A stretch of 64,000 nucleotides of DNA from Priestia megaterium NBRC 15308 = ATCC 14581 (GTDB taxonomy: Bacteria; Bacillota; Bacilli; Bacillales; Bacillaceae_H), in NCBI RefSeq assembly GCF_000832985.1, contig NZ_CP009920.1:3528501-3592500 (forward strand), in the 5' to 3' direction. Position 1 is the stretch's first letter, and each line of letters begins with the position of its first letter. This document shows positions 52,296 to 61,402 of the stretch, piece after piece. Below the pieces are notes generated by a model. That model ran no database searches and was not told the DNA's origin. It saw nothing but the letters and a program-made list of their open reading frames with translations. The position numbers and the translations under genes were made by a program.

Positions 52296-52914
52296 TGTAC
52301 TGTTAGTGGATGACCATGAAATGGTTCGTATTGGCGTAGGAGCGTATTTGTCGGCTCAAGCAGACATTCATGTAATAGCTGAAGCAGCAAACGGCCAACA
52401 GGCCGTTGAATTAGGGCTTCAGCTGCGCCCGGATATTATTTTAATGGATTTAGTCATGGAAGAAATGGACGGGATTGAAGCAACAAAACAACTGATTAAG
52501 CAGTGGCCAGAAGCGAAAGTGATCATTGTCACTAGCTTTCTAGATGATGAAAAAGTATATCCCGCTCTAGAGGCAGGGGCAACAAGCTACTTATTAAAAA
52601 CGTCTAAAGCAGGAGAAATTGCAGCTGCTATTCGCCGTACATATGAGGGGCAATCTGTATTAGAGCCCGAAGTAACCGGTAAAATGATGTCTAAAATGAG
52701 AAAACCGTCTTTACCTCATGAAGAACTGACAGCTCGTGAAATGGAAATTTTACTGCTAATGACACAAGGCAAAACAAATCAAGAGATTGCAGACGAATTA
52801 TTTATTGCGCTAAAGACGGTAAAAACACATGTGAGCAATTTATTAAGTAAGCTGGATGTACAAGACCGGACTCAAGCCGTCATCTACGCCTTTAAACACA
52901 AATTAGCGCAGTGA
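52288..52914 (+). CDS. liaR: Response regulator LiaR
   Basis: 208 residues. Receiver domain with LLVDDHEMVR, phospho-acceptor Asp in PDIILMDLVMEEMDG (about 54) and a NarL/LuxR helix-turn-helix (LTAREMEILLLMTQGKTNQE to KTHVSNLLSKL, about 145-195). It activates the lia promoter upon cell-wall antibiotic stress. Confidence 0.95.
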   Translation: MINVLLVDDHEMVRIGVGAYLSAQADIHVIAEAANGQQAVELGLQLRPDIILMDLVMEEMDGIEATKQLIKQWPEAKVIIVTSFLDDEKVYPALEAGATSYLLKTSKAGEIAAAIRRTYEGQSVLEPEVTGKMMSKMRKPSLPHEELTAREMEILLLMTQGKTNQEIADELFIALKTVKTHVSNLLSKLDVQDRTQAVIYAFKHKLAQ

Positions 52915-52915
52915 G

Positions 52916-52949
52916 AATCGTTATTCAAAAGAGAATAACGATTTTTTTT
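52916..52949 (+). terminator. Terminator after liaR
   Basis: AATCGTTATTC-AAAAGA-GAATAACGATTTTTTTT. Confidence 0.92.
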
Positions 52950-52996
52950 GTGAAAAACCTATTTTTTTGCATGTATTCATTATAAAATAGCGATAT

Positions 52997-53018
52997 GCGT
53001 AAAGGCAAACGCTTACGT
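52997..53018 (+). promoter_or_regulatory. Cre-like operator before the alpha-glucosidase gene
   Basis: GGCAAACGCTTACG fits the central part of the cre consensus with about three peripheral mismatches, and CGTAA/TTACG (52998-53002, 53013-53017) gives dyad symmetry. A TATAAA lies just upstream. Confidence 0.4.
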
Positions 53019-53046
53019 AAAAGCACTATTTTGAGGGGTTGAGCAC

Positions 53047-54714
53047 ATGGAAAAGAAATGGTGGAAAGAAGCTGTTGCGTATCAAATCTACCCGCGAAGC
53101 TTCATGGATTCAAACGGTGACGGAATTGGTGACATTCAAGGGGTTATTTCAAAATTAGACTATTTATCTGATCTTGGAATTGATGTCATTTGGATTTGCC
53201 CGATTTATCAGTCTCCTAACGACGATAATGGCTACGATATCAGTGATTATAAAGATATTATGAAAGATTTCGGAACAATGGAAGACTTTGATGAGCTGCT
53301 AGATGAAGTTCACCATCGCGGAATGAAGCTGATTATGGATTTAGTTATTAATCATACTTCAGATGAACACCCTTGGTTTTTAGAATCCAGGTCTTCTAAA
53401 GAGAATCCATATCGTGATTATTATATTTGGCACGAAGGTAAAGATGGAAAAGAGCCAAACAACTGGGAATCTATTTTTAGCGGATCAGCTTGGGAGTTCG
53501 ACGAGAAGACAAAAGAATATTACATGCACGTATTTTCTAAAAAACAGCCCGATTTAAACTGGGAAAATGAAAAAGTACGTCATGAGCTTTATGAAATGGT
53601 TAACTGGTGGTTAGATAAAGGAATTGATGGTTTTCGTGTAGATGCTATTTCGCATATTAAGAAAGTGGCCGGCTTCCCAGATCTACCGAACCCTGAAAAA
53701 CTAGATTATGTGCCATCGTTTGAAGGGCATATGAATCGACCGGGAATTCAAGAACATTTAAAAGAGCTAAAAGAAAATACGTTTGCCAAATATGATATTA
53801 TGACGGTTGGAGAGGCAAATGGTGTAACATCGGACAGCGCAGATGAGTGGGTAGCTGAAGATGGCGGAAACTTCAATATGATTTTTCAGTTCGAGCATAT
53901 GGGACTGTGGGATAAAGGAGAAGAAAAACCGCTTGATTTAATCGAGTTAAAAACGATTTTAACTAATTGGCAAAATGGTTTAGAAAAAATCAACGGCTGG
54001 AACGCTTTATATTTAGAAAATCATGACCAAATTCGTTCTGTAAATAAATTCGGCAGCGTAGCTTACCGAGTGGAAAGTGCAAAGTGCTTAGCTGCACTAT
54101 ACTTTTTAATGAAAGGAACACCGTTTATTTATCAAGGACAAGAACTTGGAATGACCAATGTTAAGTTTGATTCTATTGACGATTATGATGATGTTGGTAT
54201 GATTAACTACTACCGTATTCAGCGTGAAAAAGGCGATACACATGACGAGATTATGAAAGTAATTTGGGAAACAGGCCGCGATAATTCAAGAACGCCAATG
54301 CAGTGGAATACAGAAAGAAATGCAGGATTTTCTACTGGTACCCCTTGGATGAAGGTGAATCCAAATTACGTAGATATTAACGTAGAAGAGCAGAAAAGTG
54401 ATGAAAATTCGGTACTGAATTTTTACAAACAGCTCATTAAAATTAGAAAACAGCATGATGTGCTGGTGTATGGAACTTATAAGCTATTGGCAGAAGAAGA
54501 TTCCGCTATTTACGCGTATACGCGAACATTAGAAGGTAAAACCGCTGTTATTATTTGTAATATGTCACCGAAAAATCAAACGTTCGAGTTTCCTTCAGAG
54601 AGCTCGTTTTCAAACAGAGAAGTGCTGATTCATAATTATCCGTTGGATAAAAATGAAACGCTTGAAAAATGTACGCTGCACCCATATGAAACACGTGTAT
54701 ACTTACTTTCATAA
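53047..54714 (+). CDS. GH13 alpha-glucosidase (oligo-1,6-glucosidase/MalL-like)
   Basis: 555-residue cytoplasmic GH13 enzyme. YQIYPRSFMDSNGDGIGD, LVINHTSDEHPWF, QPDLNWEN, nucleophile Asp in GFRVDAISH (about 199), acid/base Glu in VGEANG (about 256), and LENHDQIRS (about 324-332) are intact. The residue after the nucleophile is Ala; Val there is linked to alpha-1,6 specificity in this subfamily, so alpha-1,4 or mixed specificity is likely. GAGGGGTTGAGCAC precedes ATG. No transporter or regulator adjoins it. Confidence 0.88.
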   Translation: MEKKWWKEAVAYQIYPRSFMDSNGDGIGDIQGVISKLDYLSDLGIDVIWICPIYQSPNDDNGYDISDYKDIMKDFGTMEDFDELLDEVHHRGMKLIMDLVINHTSDEHPWFLESRSSKENPYRDYYIWHEGKDGKEPNNWESIFSGSAWEFDEKTKEYYMHVFSKKQPDLNWENEKVRHELYEMVNWWLDKGIDGFRVDAISHIKKVAGFPDLPNPEKLDYVPSFEGHMNRPGIQEHLKELKENTFAKYDIMTVGEANGVTSDSADEWVAEDGGNFNMIFQFEHMGLWDKGEEKPLDLIELKTILTNWQNGLEKINGWNALYLENHDQIRSVNKFGSVAYRVESAKCLAALYFLMKGTPFIYQGQELGMTNVKFDSIDDYDDVGMINYYRIQREKGDTHDEIMKVIWETGRDNSRTPMQWNTERNAGFSTGTPWMKVNPNYVDINVEEQKSDENSVLNFYKQLIKIRKQHDVLVYGTYKLLAEEDSAIYAYTRTLEGKTAVIICNMSPKNQTFEFPSESSFSNREVLIHNYPLDKNETLEKCTLHPYETRVYLLS

Positions 54715-54791
54715 ACAAGTTGAGCAACCGATTGCGCAATTTTTAAAGTGAAAAGCTTTTAAAAACACATTTATAGGCGACATAGGTGAAG

Positions 54792-54825
54792 AAACTGCTG
54801 GCTCTGTCAAGAGCGAGCAGTTTTT
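54792..54825 (+). terminator. Terminator after the alpha-glucosidase
   Basis: AAACTGCTGGCTCT and AGAGCGAGCAGTTTTT with a GTCA loop. Confidence 0.88.
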
Positions 54826-54924
54826 GCATTTTAATAAAAAGACGGAGAAAGCTTTGACTACGGCGCATGTATATGGTACTTTTACACTTAGTGTAGATAA
54901 TTAGAAACAAAATGAGGTTGAAAA

Positions 54925-56070
54925 ATGGCGAAATATAAAATTATTGCAACAGCAGCAATGGGAATTGAAGCACTGGTCGCTAAAGAAGTGCGTGCTTTAG
55001 GATATGAATGTGAAGTAGATAATGGCAAGGTTATCTTTGAAGGAGACGAGCTCGCAATTGCTCGCTGCAATTTATGGCTTCGTACAGCAGATCGAATTAA
55101 AGTGCAGGTTGGACAGTTCAAAGCTCGTACGTTTGATGAGCTTTTTGAACAAACAAAAGCATTAAATTGGGGAGATTATTTGCCCGTAGATGCACAGTTT
55201 CCTGTATCGGGAAAATCAGTTAAATCTAAATTGTTCAGCGTATCAGATTGTCAAAGCATTGTGAAAAAAGCAATTGTTGACAGCATGAAAAAACATTATA
55301 ACAAAACAACAGGATGGCTCGAAGAAACAGGGTCAACGTTTAAAATTGAAGTAGCGCTATTAAAAGATGTTGCTACATTAACAATTGACGCAAGCGGTGC
55401 AGGGCTTCATAAGCGCGGTTACCGCGTGGGGCAAGGGGAAGCTCCTTTAAAAGAAACGCTGGCAGCGGCTCTAATTATGCTAACGCCGTGGAATGCGGAT
55501 CGTCCGTTTGTCGATGTTTTTTGCGGTTCAGGTACAATTGCTATCGAAGCAGCGCTTATCGGTCAAAATATTGCACCAGGATTTAACCGTGACTTCTTAT
55601 CAGAAGAATGGCCATGGATGTCAGCAAGTATTTGGGACAAAGCGCGCGAAGAAGCAGAAGACTTAGCGAACTACGACCAAGTGCTAGATATTGCTGGTCA
55701 TGATATTGACCATCGTATGGTAAAAGTAGCGGAGCAAAATGCATTTGAAGCTGGACTTGGAGATTTAATTCAATTTAAGCAAATGCAAGTGCGCGATTTT
55801 ACGACGCCGAAAGAATATGGAATCATTATTGGTAACCCTCCGTACGGCGAACGTTTAAGCGATCGTCCTTCTGTTGAAAAAATGTACGCTGAAATGGGCG
55901 AAGCGTTTTCTAAGCTTGATACGTGGTCGATTTATATGCTTACATCTCATGAACAATTTGAACAATACTACGGTAAAAAAGCAACGAAAAAACGCAAATT
56001 GTTTAACGGGTTTATTAAAACAGACTACTATCAATATTGGGGACCTCGTCCTCCACGCAACGATCAATAA
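54925..56070 (+). CDS. rlmL: 23S rRNA guanine-N2 methyltransferase, RlmL/YpsC type
   Basis: 381 residues. N-terminal THUMP domain (about 45-160), then a Rossmann methyltransferase with FVDVFCGSGTIAIEAA (SAM site) and the N-6/N-2 motif GNPPYGERL. It methylates G2445-type sites in 23S rRNA. B. subtilis ypsC lies downstream of rnpB; here the lia operon and glucosidase intervene. Confidence 0.92.
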   Translation: MAKYKIIATAAMGIEALVAKEVRALGYECEVDNGKVIFEGDELAIARCNLWLRTADRIKVQVGQFKARTFDELFEQTKALNWGDYLPVDAQFPVSGKSVKSKLFSVSDCQSIVKKAIVDSMKKHYNKTTGWLEETGSTFKIEVALLKDVATLTIDASGAGLHKRGYRVGQGEAPLKETLAAALIMLTPWNADRPFVDVFCGSGTIAIEAALIGQNIAPGFNRDFLSEEWPWMSASIWDKAREEAEDLANYDQVLDIAGHDIDHRMVKVAEQNAFEAGLGDLIQFKQMQVRDFTTPKEYGIIIGNPPYGERLSDRPSVEKMYAEMGEAFSKLDTWSIYMLTSHEQFEQYYGKKATKKRKLFNGFIKTDYYQYWGPRPPRNDQ

Positions 56071-56076
56071 ATACAA

Positions 56077-56111
56077 AAGCCAAGCGGTGTAAAAACCAGC
56101 TTGGCTTTTGT
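56077..56111. terminator. Bidirectional terminator after rlmL
   Basis: AAAAGCCAAGC and GCTTGGCTTTTG around a 13-base loop, between convergent genes. Confidence 0.85.
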
Positions 56112-56114
56112 ACG

Positions 56115-56243
56115 TTATTTTCTTTTAAAACCTCGATAAGCTAGCATTCCAAACATGCCTATACCGAGCACGACAATTAATAAAATAAACCAAAATGTAG
56201 CATTAAGCAGGTATTTATATAGTCCGTCATAATAATCATGCAT
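56115..56243 (-). CDS. Small single-span membrane protein (42 aa)
   Basis: MHDYYDGLYKYLLNATFWF..., one transmembrane helix (about 16-36) and a basic end, RGFKRK. GGGGTGAGTAT precedes the ATG. No family recognised. Confidence 0.6.
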   Translation of the reverse strand: MHDYYDGLYKYLLNATFWFILLIVVLGIGMFGMLAYRGFKRK

Positions 56244-56401
56244 ATACTCACCCCATTATGTTTTTTATAGTATGGGCGAGTAGCAGGGCAATATATGTAT
56301 TCATTTCTTTTCAATAGCAGGCCTAAAACGAGAAATGATTAGCTTATTTCTAACATATTTATGAAAGGGAAATCTCATACTAAAACCTAAGAGGCGATAA
56401 A

Positions 56402-56896
56402 ATGAGAAAGAATCGATCAGCAGGGATTTTTGGGGGGCTGATGCTTCTTTCATGGTTAACCATCCCTTTTATAGGACGACAGCATATTAAGCGCTATTTA
56501 TCATCTACTATGTTTATTTCCTTTTTAATCATGGTTGAAAGCTATATTGCTGAAAAAAAGAAGTGGTGGATATTCCCTAATCCTCCTCATCCATATCTAA
56601 CAGGTGAAGCTGCTTTACTTTTAGGTCCATTTTTAGCAGGTTCTTTATGGATTAAAAAGTTCACATATGGCCATTTTGGAAGGTATATGTTATTAAATGC
56701 AATCGTAGATACATTTTTTGTTTATCCTTTTCAACGAGCTATGAGCCGTGCAAAGCTTTTTAGGGTAGGCACATTTAAAAAGTACCATTTGCTAGGTACC
56801 TTTCTGTTGAAAGCTGCTTTAATGTACGTTTACCAACATCTAGTAGTAGAGAAACTGAAACCTCAGCGTGCTTTAAAAAATAATCCTATAGAATAA
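56402..56896 (+). CDS. Hypothetical membrane protein (164 aa)
   Basis: 164 residues with hydrophobic segments near 9-24, 34-48, 70-86 and 130-148, and basic loops. The WWIFPNPPHPYLTGEAALLLGPF stretch is distinctive. I recognise no functional family. Start ATG follows AAGAGGCGATAAA. It is a single gene flanked by a convergent ABC operon. Confidence 0.7.
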   Translation: MRKNRSAGIFGGLMLLSWLTIPFIGRQHIKRYLSSTMFISFLIMVESYIAEKKKWWIFPNPPHPYLTGEAALLLGPFLAGSLWIKKFTYGHFGRYMLLNAIVDTFFVYPFQRAMSRAKLFRVGTFKKYHLLGTFLLKAALMYVYQHLVVEKLKPQRALKNNPIE

Positions 56897-56930
56897 TGGG
56901 ACAGGCAGGGAACCGTGATTTTCTTGCCTG

Positions 56931-57743
56931 CTATTTTAATGCCCCAGATGTCATTCCTGAAATGAAATGCTTTTGCAAAAACACGTACGCAATCAATAAT
57001 GGGATAGAAGAAAGAACGACTGCTGAAAACAGCATAGGGTAATTAGTCAGAAATTCCCCTTGAAAGTCCAATAGTGCAATAGGCAGCGTTTTTACTTCTT
57101 TAGATTTTAACAATAGCAAAGGGAATAACAGATCATTCCACACAATCACAAACGAAAAAATTCCTACTGTAGCCATTGATGGTATTGAGAGTCGAAGAGC
57201 GATTTTTGAATATATTTTCCACTCTGACGCTCCGTCCATGCGAGCAGCTTCGAATAGTTCCCTTGGCAAAGTTTTCATAAAACCCGTGATAATAAACACA
57301 CCGATGGGAAGCAAAAAACTTATAGAGACGATAATGACGCCTGTTAGCGTATTGACGAGTCCAAGCTTATTCATCAGCAAAAAGACAGGAATCATATTGA
57401 CTTGAGTAGGGACAATCATTCCGCAAACAAAAAAGCCGTATACAATCCAGCCAAGCTTTTGAGGTAGTTGAATAATAGCATAAGCAATCATGCTTGAAAA
57501 CCATAGAATAAAAAACGTGCTAAAGACGGTAACAATCACGCTGTTTTTAATATAGCCAAAGATGGGTTCATTGACGAGCAGCTGTTTATAATTTTCAATA
57601 TTCCAGCCTGCTGGTAATCCGATTGGGTTGCTGTAAAGTTCAGGCGTTGTTTTAAAGGTTGTTAATAAAACCAAGCTTAAGGGCAACAGAATGATCAAAC
57701 CGTATATCCCTAAAATCAGTTGTCTGAATGGGTTTTGTTTCAT
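56931..57743 (-). CDS. CUT1 sugar ABC transporter permease (MalG type)
   Basis: 270-residue inner-membrane permease with six transmembrane helices and the EAA loop EAARMDGASEWKIYSKIALRL that docks on the ATPase. It is last in the four-gene operon. AAAAGGAGATTCTTTT precedes the ATG. The substrate is unknown because there is no adjacent sugar enzyme. Confidence 0.9.
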   Translation of the reverse strand: MKQNPFRQLILGIYGLIILLPLSLVLLTTFKTTPELYSNPIGLPAGWNIENYKQLLVNEPIFGYIKNSVIVTVFSTFFILWFSSMIAYAIIQLPQKLGWIVYGFFVCGMIVPTQVNMIPVFLLMNKLGLVNTLTGVIIVSISFLLPIGVFIITGFMKTLPRELFEAARMDGASEWKIYSKIALRLSIPSMATVGIFSFVIVWNDLLFPLLLLKSKEVKTLPIALLDFQGEFLTNYPMLFSAVVLSSIPLLIAYVFLQKHFISGMTSGALK

Positions 57744-57757
57744 AAAAGAATCTCCTT

Positions 57758-58711
57758 TTACATTTTGGTCAAGCGAAGTACGCGAAATTGAAGAAACGTT
57801 AAAAGAGCAATTACAATCATAAATACAACTGAAATGGCAGAGGCATAGCCGAAACGAAAATTAATAAAAGCTTCGTGATAAAGAAGTGTCGAAAGAATTT
57901 CAGTTGAGTTGGAGGGACCTCCATTTGTCATTGCAATGATTAAATCAAATGCTTTAAAACTTTGTATGGTCGTATAAGCTACAACCATTGTCGTAGCTGG
58001 AGCTAAAAGAGGCCACGTAATGCGCTTGAATTTTTGCCATCGTGTTGCTCCATCAATACTAGCAGCTTCATATAACTCACTGGGAATAGCTTGAATTCCA
58101 GCTACAAAAATAATAAGCATTTGACCAGTATGTGCCCAAAATTGTACAAAAGCCAAGCTGTAAATTGCGATATGTCCATTTCCAATCCAAGACTGGGTCC
58201 AATGCTCAAGGCCTATTTTACTTAAAAACAGGTTAACTCCTCCAATGTTGGGGTCATACATAAAGTTCCACGTGAAGGCAATCGATACGGACGAAATAAT
58301 CGTCGGTACAAAAAAGAGTGAGCGATAAAATGTATTCCATGCAGAATTTTTATAAAGTAAAAGTGCAAATCCCAAGCTCAATAAAGTTTGAAAGATCAGC
58401 ACGCCAATTGTGAATTTTAAGTTGTTTGTAAGAGACTGTGTAAAAATAGCATCGTTTGTTAAAATTTCTTTGAAGTTTTGAAACCCTACAAATGAGAACT
58501 GAGAAGACAATCCATTCCAATCAGTTGTGCTTAAAAATAAAGCAGAAAGCGTTGGCAATGCAAAGAAAACAGTATATATGATAAAGCCGGGAAGTAAAAA
58601 CAACCATAGATGTCGGCTTTTAGAGATACTTTTAAATGAAAAGAGAGGAAAAGAGAACGAAGGGGTTCTCTTTTCTTCTTCTTGAATAGACGTATTAGTT
58701 TTTAGCGACAC
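57758..58711 (-). CDS. CUT1 sugar ABC transporter permease (MalF type)
   Basis: 317 residues with six transmembrane helices and an EAA loop EAASIDGATRWQKFKRITWPLL. The start is GTG 58711, lying inside the end of the binding-protein gene (17-base overlap), with AAGGAGAGG as ribosome binding site. It pairs with the MalG-type permease next downstream. Confidence 0.9.
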   Translation of the reverse strand: MSLKTNTSIQEEEKRTPSFSFPLFSFKSISKSRHLWLFLLPGFIIYTVFFALPTLSALFLSTTDWNGLSSQFSFVGFQNFKEILTNDAIFTQSLTNNLKFTIGVLIFQTLLSLGFALLLYKNSAWNTFYRSLFFVPTIISSVSIAFTWNFMYDPNIGGVNLFLSKIGLEHWTQSWIGNGHIAIYSLAFVQFWAHTGQMLIIFVAGIQAIPSELYEAASIDGATRWQKFKRITWPLLAPATTMVVAYTTIQSFKAFDLIIAMTNGGPSNSTEILSTLLYHEAFINFRFGYASAISVVFMIVIALLTFLQFRVLRLTKM

Positions 58712-59942
58712 GTTCTACCTCTCCTTGTGCTTTTTCAGCAGCTTTTTTCGCTGACATACCGGATAGTACGTCCTGTACAGATGTTTCAACAGCTTTTGAT
58801 ACGCGCTCATTTAAAATTGTAAATCGAGGTTGGAAGACCGTTTTTTTGCCTTTCCATTTTGCGCTTTCTTTGAGTTCAGGTGAATTATATTTCACGTCTT
58901 TGACCGTTAATAACTGGCCAGTAGCATTCGCATACTCAGAAGAAATCTTTGGATCTGCAAGGAAAGTTAAAAATTTCTTAGCAGCTTCTTTGTGTTTTGA
59001 TTTTTCAGCAACACCTAATAAGAATGTCGTGGTATGAACACCTTCGTATTTTGCTTTATCTTGATCCACTGTAATCGGTGCAAGCAAACCTTGATCAATC
59101 TTCGGATTTTGCTGTTTGACTGTAGCCATCATATAAGAACCTTGAGCAAGCATTGCGCCTTTTTCCTGAGCAAAAAGTGCTGCAGCACTTTCTTTTTTCG
59201 TACCAAGAGCATCTTTTTGGAAGTAACCTTTGTCATTTAATTCTTTAATTTGGGATAGGGTTTTGATAAACCATTCATCAGTTAGCTTGCGCTTGCCCGT
59301 TTCTACTTCGTGAAGGGCGTTGTTTGTAGGTTCGTTATTCATAATCATTGGATTAATAAATTGAGAAGGACTTACGTCTCCTGAAAATAAAATCGGCGTG
59401 TATCCATTTTTCTTTAATGTTTCAGATGTTTTTAAAAAGCTATTCCAATCTTTAGGAACATCTAAATTTAATTTTTCAAAAATGCCTTTGTTATAGACAG
59501 GGATGTTATAGACTAGCTGATAAGGAAGAGCATATTGCGTATTATCCGCTTTCCCCGCTTGGATTAGCTTTTCGTCAAATTTGCTGAGTAAGTTTTGGTC
59601 GTCCAACTTTGCAAAACCGTTTGCTTTGCGAATCGTTTCAAATTGACTTCCTGGAAAACTAGCAAATACATCGATACCTTCTCCAGATAGTAGAGATCCT
59701 TGAATTTGTGATTGATAGGAATCAGAAGGAAAGACGGTCATTTCTACATGAATATTTGGATTTTTCTTTTCAAATTGCTCAATGATAGAATCAAAAGCTT
59801 TCGAATCTTCTCCTCGCCAATGCGTAAAGTTAATGGTTACTTTTTTAGAAGAGTCGCTGCTGTCGCCGCTTGTTGAACTGTTTTTGCCGCAGCCTGCGAT
59901 GATCACGGTGAGCATTGCTAACAGAATTAATAATTTTTTCAT
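58695..59942 (-). CDS. Extracellular sugar-binding lipoprotein
   Basis: 415-residue family 1 solute-binding protein. Lipobox VIIAGC (Cys18), Ser/Asp linker, then VTINFTHWRGEDSKAFDSII and YALPYQLVYNIPVYNKGIF typical of oligosaccharide binders. ATG 59942 follows GGGGGAACTAAA. The sugar cannot be told by reading. Confidence 0.9.
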   Translation of the reverse strand: MKKLLILLAMLTVIIAGCGKNSSTSGDSSDSSKKVTINFTHWRGEDSKAFDSIIEQFEKKNPNIHVEMTVFPSDSYQSQIQGSLLSGEGIDVFASFPGSQFETIRKANGFAKLDDQNLLSKFDEKLIQAGKADNTQYALPYQLVYNIPVYNKGIFEKLNLDVPKDWNSFLKTSETLKKNGYTPILFSGDVSPSQFINPMIMNNEPTNNALHEVETGKRKLTDEWFIKTLSQIKELNDKGYFQKDALGTKKESAAALFAQEKGAMLAQGSYMMATVKQQNPKIDQGLLAPITVDQDKAKYEGVHTTTFLLGVAEKSKHKEAAKKFLTFLADPKISSEYANATGQLLTVKDVKYNSPELKESAKWKGKKTVFQPRFTILNERVSKAVETSVQDVLSGMSAKKAAEKAQGEVERVAKN

Positions 59943-59978
59943 TTTAGTTCCCCCACTTATAGAATTCATTTTAGATAG

Positions 59979-61070
59979 TTATTGGTCAATTTTGATACGG
60001 TTGGTAGATGCCTGGTCAAAGAAATGAGCATGATTCATTTGAAAATGAAATGGAAAGTGCTGATAAACTTGAATATGTTCATCCCCAGGGATTTTAGCCA
60101 CAAAGAGCTGGTCTCCTAAACTACTGTATAGCATATACTCTGCTCCTAATAACTCAGACACATCTACCGGTAATGAAATATGAGGAGCATCAGAAGAGGC
60201 CCGCGTAATATGCTCAGGTCGAATTCCTATAGTAACGAACTGATTGTTGTAGCCTTTTTCATGTAACGAATGCATTTGATTTTCTGTCAGTTGAAACTCA
60301 TGTTCACTGATGTGCAGTTTGTTGTTCACTACTTTTCCTGTGAAAAAGTTCATTCCCGGTGATCCTATAAAACTAGCTACAAACGTATTCTCTGGAGCAT
60401 TATATATTTGCATAGGTGAACCTATTTGCTGAATTTTTCCATCTTTCATAACTACAATTCTGCTTGCCATCGTCATCGCTTCTGTTTGATCGTGGGTTAC
60501 ATAAATAATGGTCGTCTGCAACCTCTGATGAAGCTTACTAATTTCAGCTCGCATTTGTACGCGAAGCTTGGCATCAAGGTTAGATAAAGGCTCATCCATT
60601 AAAAAAATTTGGGCATTCCGTACAATGGCTCTTCCTAAAGCCACCCGCTGACGCTGCCCTCCTGATAACGCTTTTGGCTTGCGTTTTAAATAGGGTTCTA
60701 AGTCCAAAATACGAGCCGCTTCTCGAACGCGCTCATCAATTTCTTGTTTTGGGACTTTGCAGAGCTGCAAGCCAAATGCCATGTTGTCGTAAACTGTTAA
60801 ATGAGGGTAAAGCGCGTAGTTTTGAAACACCATTGCAATATCTCGGTCCTTAGAAGGTAAATCGTTTGCACGATCTCCATTAATAAGCAATTCTCCTTCT
60901 GTTATCGATTCAAGGCCGGCGATCATTCGAAGGGTAGTGGATTTGCCGCACCCTGAAGGGCCTACAAATACAATAAATTCTTTGTCTTGAATATGAAGAT
61001 TGAAATTATCAACTGCAAGACTATCTTTTCGGTATTTTTTATACACATGCTGTAACTGCAGTTCTGCCAT
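59979..61070 (-). CDS. CUT1 ABC transporter ATPase (UgpC/MsmX type)
   Basis: 363 residues. Walker A GPSGCGKST, Q-loop VFQNYALYP, LSGGQRQRVALGRAIV signature, Walker B IFLMDEPLSNLDA, H-loop VTHDQTEAMT; the C-terminal OB-fold regulatory region (about 240-363) follows. It is the first gene of the operon, which is unusual since many Bacillus sugar systems share one MsmX ATPase encoded elsewhere. AAAGGAGAAAAA precedes the ATG. Confidence 0.92.
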   Translation of the reverse strand: MAELQLQHVYKKYRKDSLAVDNFNLHIQDKEFIVFVGPSGCGKSTTLRMIAGLESITEGELLINGDRANDLPSKDRDIAMVFQNYALYPHLTVYDNMAFGLQLCKVPKQEIDERVREAARILDLEPYLKRKPKALSGGQRQRVALGRAIVRNAQIFLMDEPLSNLDAKLRVQMRAEISKLHQRLQTTIIYVTHDQTEAMTMASRIVVMKDGKIQQIGSPMQIYNAPENTFVASFIGSPGMNFFTGKVVNNKLHISEHEFQLTENQMHSLHEKGYNNQFVTIGIRPEHITRASSDAPHISLPVDVSELLGAEYMLYSSLGDQLFVAKIPGDEHIQVYQHFPFHFQMNHAHFFDQASTNRIKIDQ

Positions 61071-61086
61071 TTTTTCTCCTTTCAGC

Positions 61087-61178
61087 AGGCTTTTAAAAAA
61101 ATAAAAGCCTCTAATTGCACAGACGGTTTGTACGTGTATCTGGCAATTAGAGGCTATCGGTTGACCGGTAAGCCTGTA
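61087..61178 (-). promoter_or_regulatory. Four-segment attenuator-like leader of the sugar ABC operon
   Basis: Read on the minus strand, four complementary segments occur in order. Segment 1 AGGCT (61171-61175), then 2 AGCCTCTAATTGC (61143-61155), 3 GCAATTAGAGGCT (61106-61118), and 4 TAAAAGCCT (61087-61095). Pairing 2:3 gives a 13-base-pair stem followed by TTTATTTTTTT, a terminator. Pairing 1:2 (enclosing CGGT-CA-ACCG) and 3:4 (AGGCTTTTA / TAAAAGCCT) excludes it. Possible promoter: TTACAG-17-TACATA just upstream. Confidence 0.6.
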
Positions 61179-61402
61179 TTATGTAGTTTTGAGTGATTGA
61201 ATCTGTAAGTAATTTTAAAATATATTATTCCTATATGTCAAGTGAGAATTAAGATATTTTAATAAGTTCGATTATTTTCTTAAATGAAAGAAGCCACTTA
61301 TTAAGCTAGAGATGCTGGTTTTGAGAATAAAACAAACAGCTGGTGTGTAGAATGATAGTATTCACTTTTATAGTAAGCACTACAGAGAGAGGATGTTTAT
61401 AA
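61179..61402. other. Divergent intergenic region
   Basis: About 220 bases between the sugar operon leader and a small gene. AT-rich, with a weak promoter for the minus-strand operon near 61180-61215; nothing else recognised. Confidence 0.35.
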
